Made by a program: the position numbers and the translations under genes
Shown: one piece after another, positions 13,710-15,938 of the stretch
Position numbering within the stretch: the stretch's first letter is position 1
Layout of the letters: each line of letters begins with the position of its first letter
The notes under the pieces: generated by a model
What the model was told of the DNA's origin: nothing
Databases searched by the model: none
Seen by the model: the letters and a program-made list of their open reading frames with translations, nothing else
Assembly (NCBI GenBank): GCA_002437435.1
Contig: DJPV01000014.1
Span: forward strand, 1-15,938
Length of the DNA: 15,938 nt
From: Lachnospiraceae bacterium UBA6403
GTDB lineage: Bacteria > Bacillota > Clostridia > Lachnospirales > Lachnospiraceae
Direction: 5' to 3'

Positions 13710-15761
13710 ATGGCAGAGAATAAGCAGAATAATCAGGCTAAGCCGCAGGATGTAAATAAGCTGTTACAGGTTCGTCGTGAGAAACTGGCAGATTTGCAGG
13801 CTGCAGGCAAAGATCCATTTGAGATTACAAAGTATGATGTGACTTATCACAGTACAGATGTAAAAGAAGCATACACAGCACATGAAGCAGAGCTTCTTGC
13901 AGGCAGACAGGAGCCAAATGTAGAAGGTCTGGATGATGCACAGAAGAAGGAAGTGCTGAACAACGATTATAATGAGAGAAGAGCAATCATGGATGCATCA
14001 CCAATCCATGTAAGTATTGCAGGACGTATGATGTTCAAGCGCGTTATGGGTAAGGCATCTTTCTGTAATATCCAGGATCTGAAGGGCAATATTCAGGTAT
14101 ATGTTGCAAGAGATCAGATCGGTGAAGATTCATATGCAGATTTTAAGAAATCTGATATCGGTGATATCTATGGTGTAAAGGGATGGGCATTCCGTACAAA
14201 GACCGGAGAGCTTTCCATCCATGCGGAAGAGATGACACTCTTAAGCAAGTCATTACAGATCCTTCCGGAGAAGTTCCATGGCTTAACAGATACAGATGTC
14301 AGATATCGTCAGAGATATGTAGACCTTATTATGAATCAGGAGAGCAAGGCAGTATTTATCAAGCGTTCACAGATCTTAAAGGAGATCCGCAACTTCCTTG
14401 CAGGCCGTGATTTCATGGAGGTTGAGACTCCTATGCTTGTTACAAATGCAGGTGGTGCGGCAGCAAGACCATTTGAGACACATTACAATGCATTAAATGA
14501 GGATGTTAAGCTTCGTATCTCACTGGAATTATATCTGAAGCGTCTGATCGTAGGCGGACTGGAAAGAGTTTACGAGATCGGACGAGTATTTCGTAATGAG
14601 GGCGTTGATACAAGACACAACCCGGAATTTACATTGATGGAATTATATCAGGCATACACAGACTATGAGGGTATGATGGAACTGACAGAGTCCATGTTCC
14701 GTTATCTTGCTGAGAAGGTTTGTGGAAGCACAAAGATTTCCTATAATGGAATCGAGATTGATTTTGGCAAGCCATTTGAGCGTCTGACCATGAATGATGC
14801 GATCAAGAAATATACCGGAATCGATTTCGATCAGGTAGAAGATGATGCAGCAGCTAAGAAGCTGGCTGATGAACACAATATTGCATATGAAGAACGTCAC
14901 AAGAAGGGTGATATCATTAACCTGTTCTTTGAGGAGTTCTGTGAAGAAAAGCTGATCCAGCCTACATTTATCATGGATCATCCGATCGAGATCTCACCAC
15001 TGACCAAGAAGAAGCCGTCTGATCCAAGCAAGGTTGAGCGTTTCGAGCTGTTCATTAACACATGGGAAATGTGTAATGCATATTCCGAGCTGAACGATCC
15101 GATCGATCAGCGTGAACGTTTTGCAGCACAGGATGCAAATGCAGCAGCCGGTGATGATGAAGCAGAGCACACAGATGAGGATTTCTTAAATGCACTGGAG
15201 ATCGGTATGCCTCCTACAGGTGGTATCGGATACGGTATCGACCGTCTGGTTATGCTGTTGACTGATTCACAGGCAATCCGTGATGTACTCCTCTTCCCGA
15301 CGATGAAGTCACTGGATGCTGACAAGAAATCTGCGAAGTCAGAAAATGGCACTTCCACAGCAGCACCGGAGAAGGAAGAAGTTATCGACTTCTCCAAGGT
15401 AAAGGTAGAGCCTTTATTTGAGGAATTTGTTGATTTCGATACTTTCAGCAAGTCAGATTTCAGAGCTGTAAAGGTAAAAGCATGTGAAGCAGTTAAGAAA
15501 TCCAAGAAGCTGTTACAGTTCACTCTGGACGATGGAACAGGCACAGATCGTACCATTTTAAGCGGTATTCACGCTTATTATGAGCCAGAAGAACTGGTAG
15601 ACAAGACCTTAATTGCAATCACTAACCTGCCGCCGAGAGCCATGATGGGAATTGAATCCTGTGGAATGCTTCTCAGTGCAATCCATGAGGAAGAGGGCGA
15701 AGAAAAACTTCATCTTCTGATGGTTGATAACCACATCCCGGCTGGTGCAAAGCTGTACTAA
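13710..15761 (+). CDS. lysS: lysyl-tRNA synthetase fused to a C-terminal tRNA-binding domain
   Basis: This class II synthetase charges tRNA-Lys with lysine. Residues about 60-180 form the N-terminal anticodon-binding OB-fold. The catalytic domain follows, with motif 2 around F294-R295-N296-E297 ([17 protein letters not shown]) and motif 3 GIGYGIDRL (505-513) with R512, closing at DVLLFP (525-530), where E. coli LysRS ends. Here the protein continues to 683 residues. A charged Lys/Ser/Ala/Glu-rich linker (531-557) leads to a second OB-fold (about 575-683): [30 protein letters not shown] [35 protein letters not shown] and a final HIPAGAKLY. This matches the tRNA_bind module found at the C-terminus of bacterial MetRS and in Trbp111/CsaA. 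It probably strengthens tRNA binding and may support dimerisation. ATG 13710 has only a weak AAAGAG site, consistent with coupling to greA. Confidence 0.95.
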   Translation: MAENKQNNQAKPQDVNKLLQVRREKLADLQAAGKDPFEITKYDVTYHSTDVKEAYTAHEAELLAGRQEPNVEGLDDAQKKEVLNNDYNERRAIMDASPIHVSIAGRMMFKRVMGKASFCNIQDLKGNIQVYVARDQIGEDSYADFKKSDIGDIYGVKGWAFRTKTGELSIHAEEMTLLSKSLQILPEKFHGLTDTDVRYRQRYVDLIMNQESKAVFIKRSQILKEIRNFLAGRDFMEVETPMLVTNAGGAAARPFETHYNALNEDVKLRISLELYLKRLIVGGLERVYEIGRVFRNEGVDTRHNPEFTLMELYQAYTDYEGMMELTESMFRYLAEKVCGSTKISYNGIEIDFGKPFERLTMNDAIKKYTGIDFDQVEDDAAAKKLADEHNIAYEERHKKGDIINLFFEEFCEEKLIQPTFIMDHPIEISPLTKKKPSDPSKVERFELFINTWEMCNAYSELNDPIDQRERFAAQDANAAAGDDEAEHTDEDFLNALEIGMPPTGGIGYGIDRLVMLLTDSQAIRDVLLFPTMKSLDADKKSAKSENGTSTAAPEKEEVIDFSKVKVEPLFEEFVDFDTFSKSDFRAVKVKACEAVKKSKKLLQFTLDDGTGTDRTILSGIHAYYEPEELVDKTLIAITNLPPRAMMGIESCGMLLSAIHEEEGEEKLHLLMVDNHIPAGAKLY

Positions 15762-15902
15762 AATTAAATATAAAATGTCTAAAACCATGATGTCAGACCG
15801 CATTTGACAACAATTTGAAAACAAAATTTGGGATAATGATGAATCGTTATGAAGCATGACGAATTTCAGGTGAAAGGGCACAGGTTTGGGCAATGAATCA
15901 AG

Positions 15903-15938
15903 AGCACTTCTTAGAGTTAATCTAAGAGGTGCTTTTTT
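15903..15938 (+). terminator. terminator after lysS
   Basis: A 13-bp stem (15903-15915 with 15921-15933, one G-T pair) with loop GTTAA is followed by T's up to the window end. It lies about 140 bp after the lysS stop; the sequence between (15762-15902) has no credible reading frame or promoter pair. Confidence 0.92.

Noticed and set aside
15762..15902. Small RNA or gene between the lysS stop and its terminator
   Set aside because: TTGACA at about 15795 has no -10 at 16-18 bp, and only frames of a few codons exist; it is best read as a 3' untranslated region.
1..15938. CRISPR array, insertion sequence or prophage remnant
   Set aside because: No direct repeat-spacer pattern, transposase, integrase or terminal inverted repeats were seen; the genes are mostly housekeeping.

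Overview
The window looks like the chromosome of an anaerobic, low-to-moderate-GC Gram-positive bacterium of the Clostridia, most likely a Lachnospiraceae-type gut organism. The evidence is the oxygen-sensitive class III ribonucleotide reductase (NrdD with its NrdG activase), three secreted lipoproteins with lipoboxes, strong AGGAGG ribosome binding sites, and the neighbourhood glmU-pth-mfd-PpiC lipoprotein and greA-lysS. No mobile element, CRISPR array or broken gene was seen. Most of the window is core genome, and the unusual points are in domain architecture and in the control regions.

Left part, + strand (1-6526): a 57-residue Cys-rich protein, then a clear promoter with a palindrome over its -35 box that drives glmU, pth and mfd. 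GlmU here is only the uridylyltransferase half; the acetyltransferase half is absent and pth starts one base after its stop. Mfd (transcription-repair coupling factor) is full length. A parvulin-type PpiC lipoprotein follows and ends at a strong bidirectional terminator.

Middle part, - strand (6533-10164): nrdD, nrdG and dut make and clean up deoxyribonucleotides under anoxia. nrdG and dut overlap by one base. The region upstream of nrdD holds two pairs of NrdR-like boxes, each pair spaced 32 bp centre to centre, one excellent promoter, a long-spaced inverted repeat and a terminator-like hairpin. nrdG has its own promoter and a leader that can form two mutually exclusive hairpins.

Right part, + strand (10165-15938): two tandem lipoproteins built from the FKBP and C-terminal parts of trigger factor; the second has a worn-down FKBP active site. 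A tRNA-Leu(CAG) with its own promoter and terminator comes next, then greA with a consensus promoter and lysS. LysS carries an extra C-terminal tRNA-binding OB-fold of the MetRS/Trbp111 type. A strong terminator closes the window.

The best candidates for something little described are the LysRS-tRNA_bind fusion, the single-domain GlmU, the switch-like nrdG leader, the phased double NrdR operators, and the paired secreted trigger-factor-like lipoproteins. All functional statements rest on motif recognition by eye; no database search was run.
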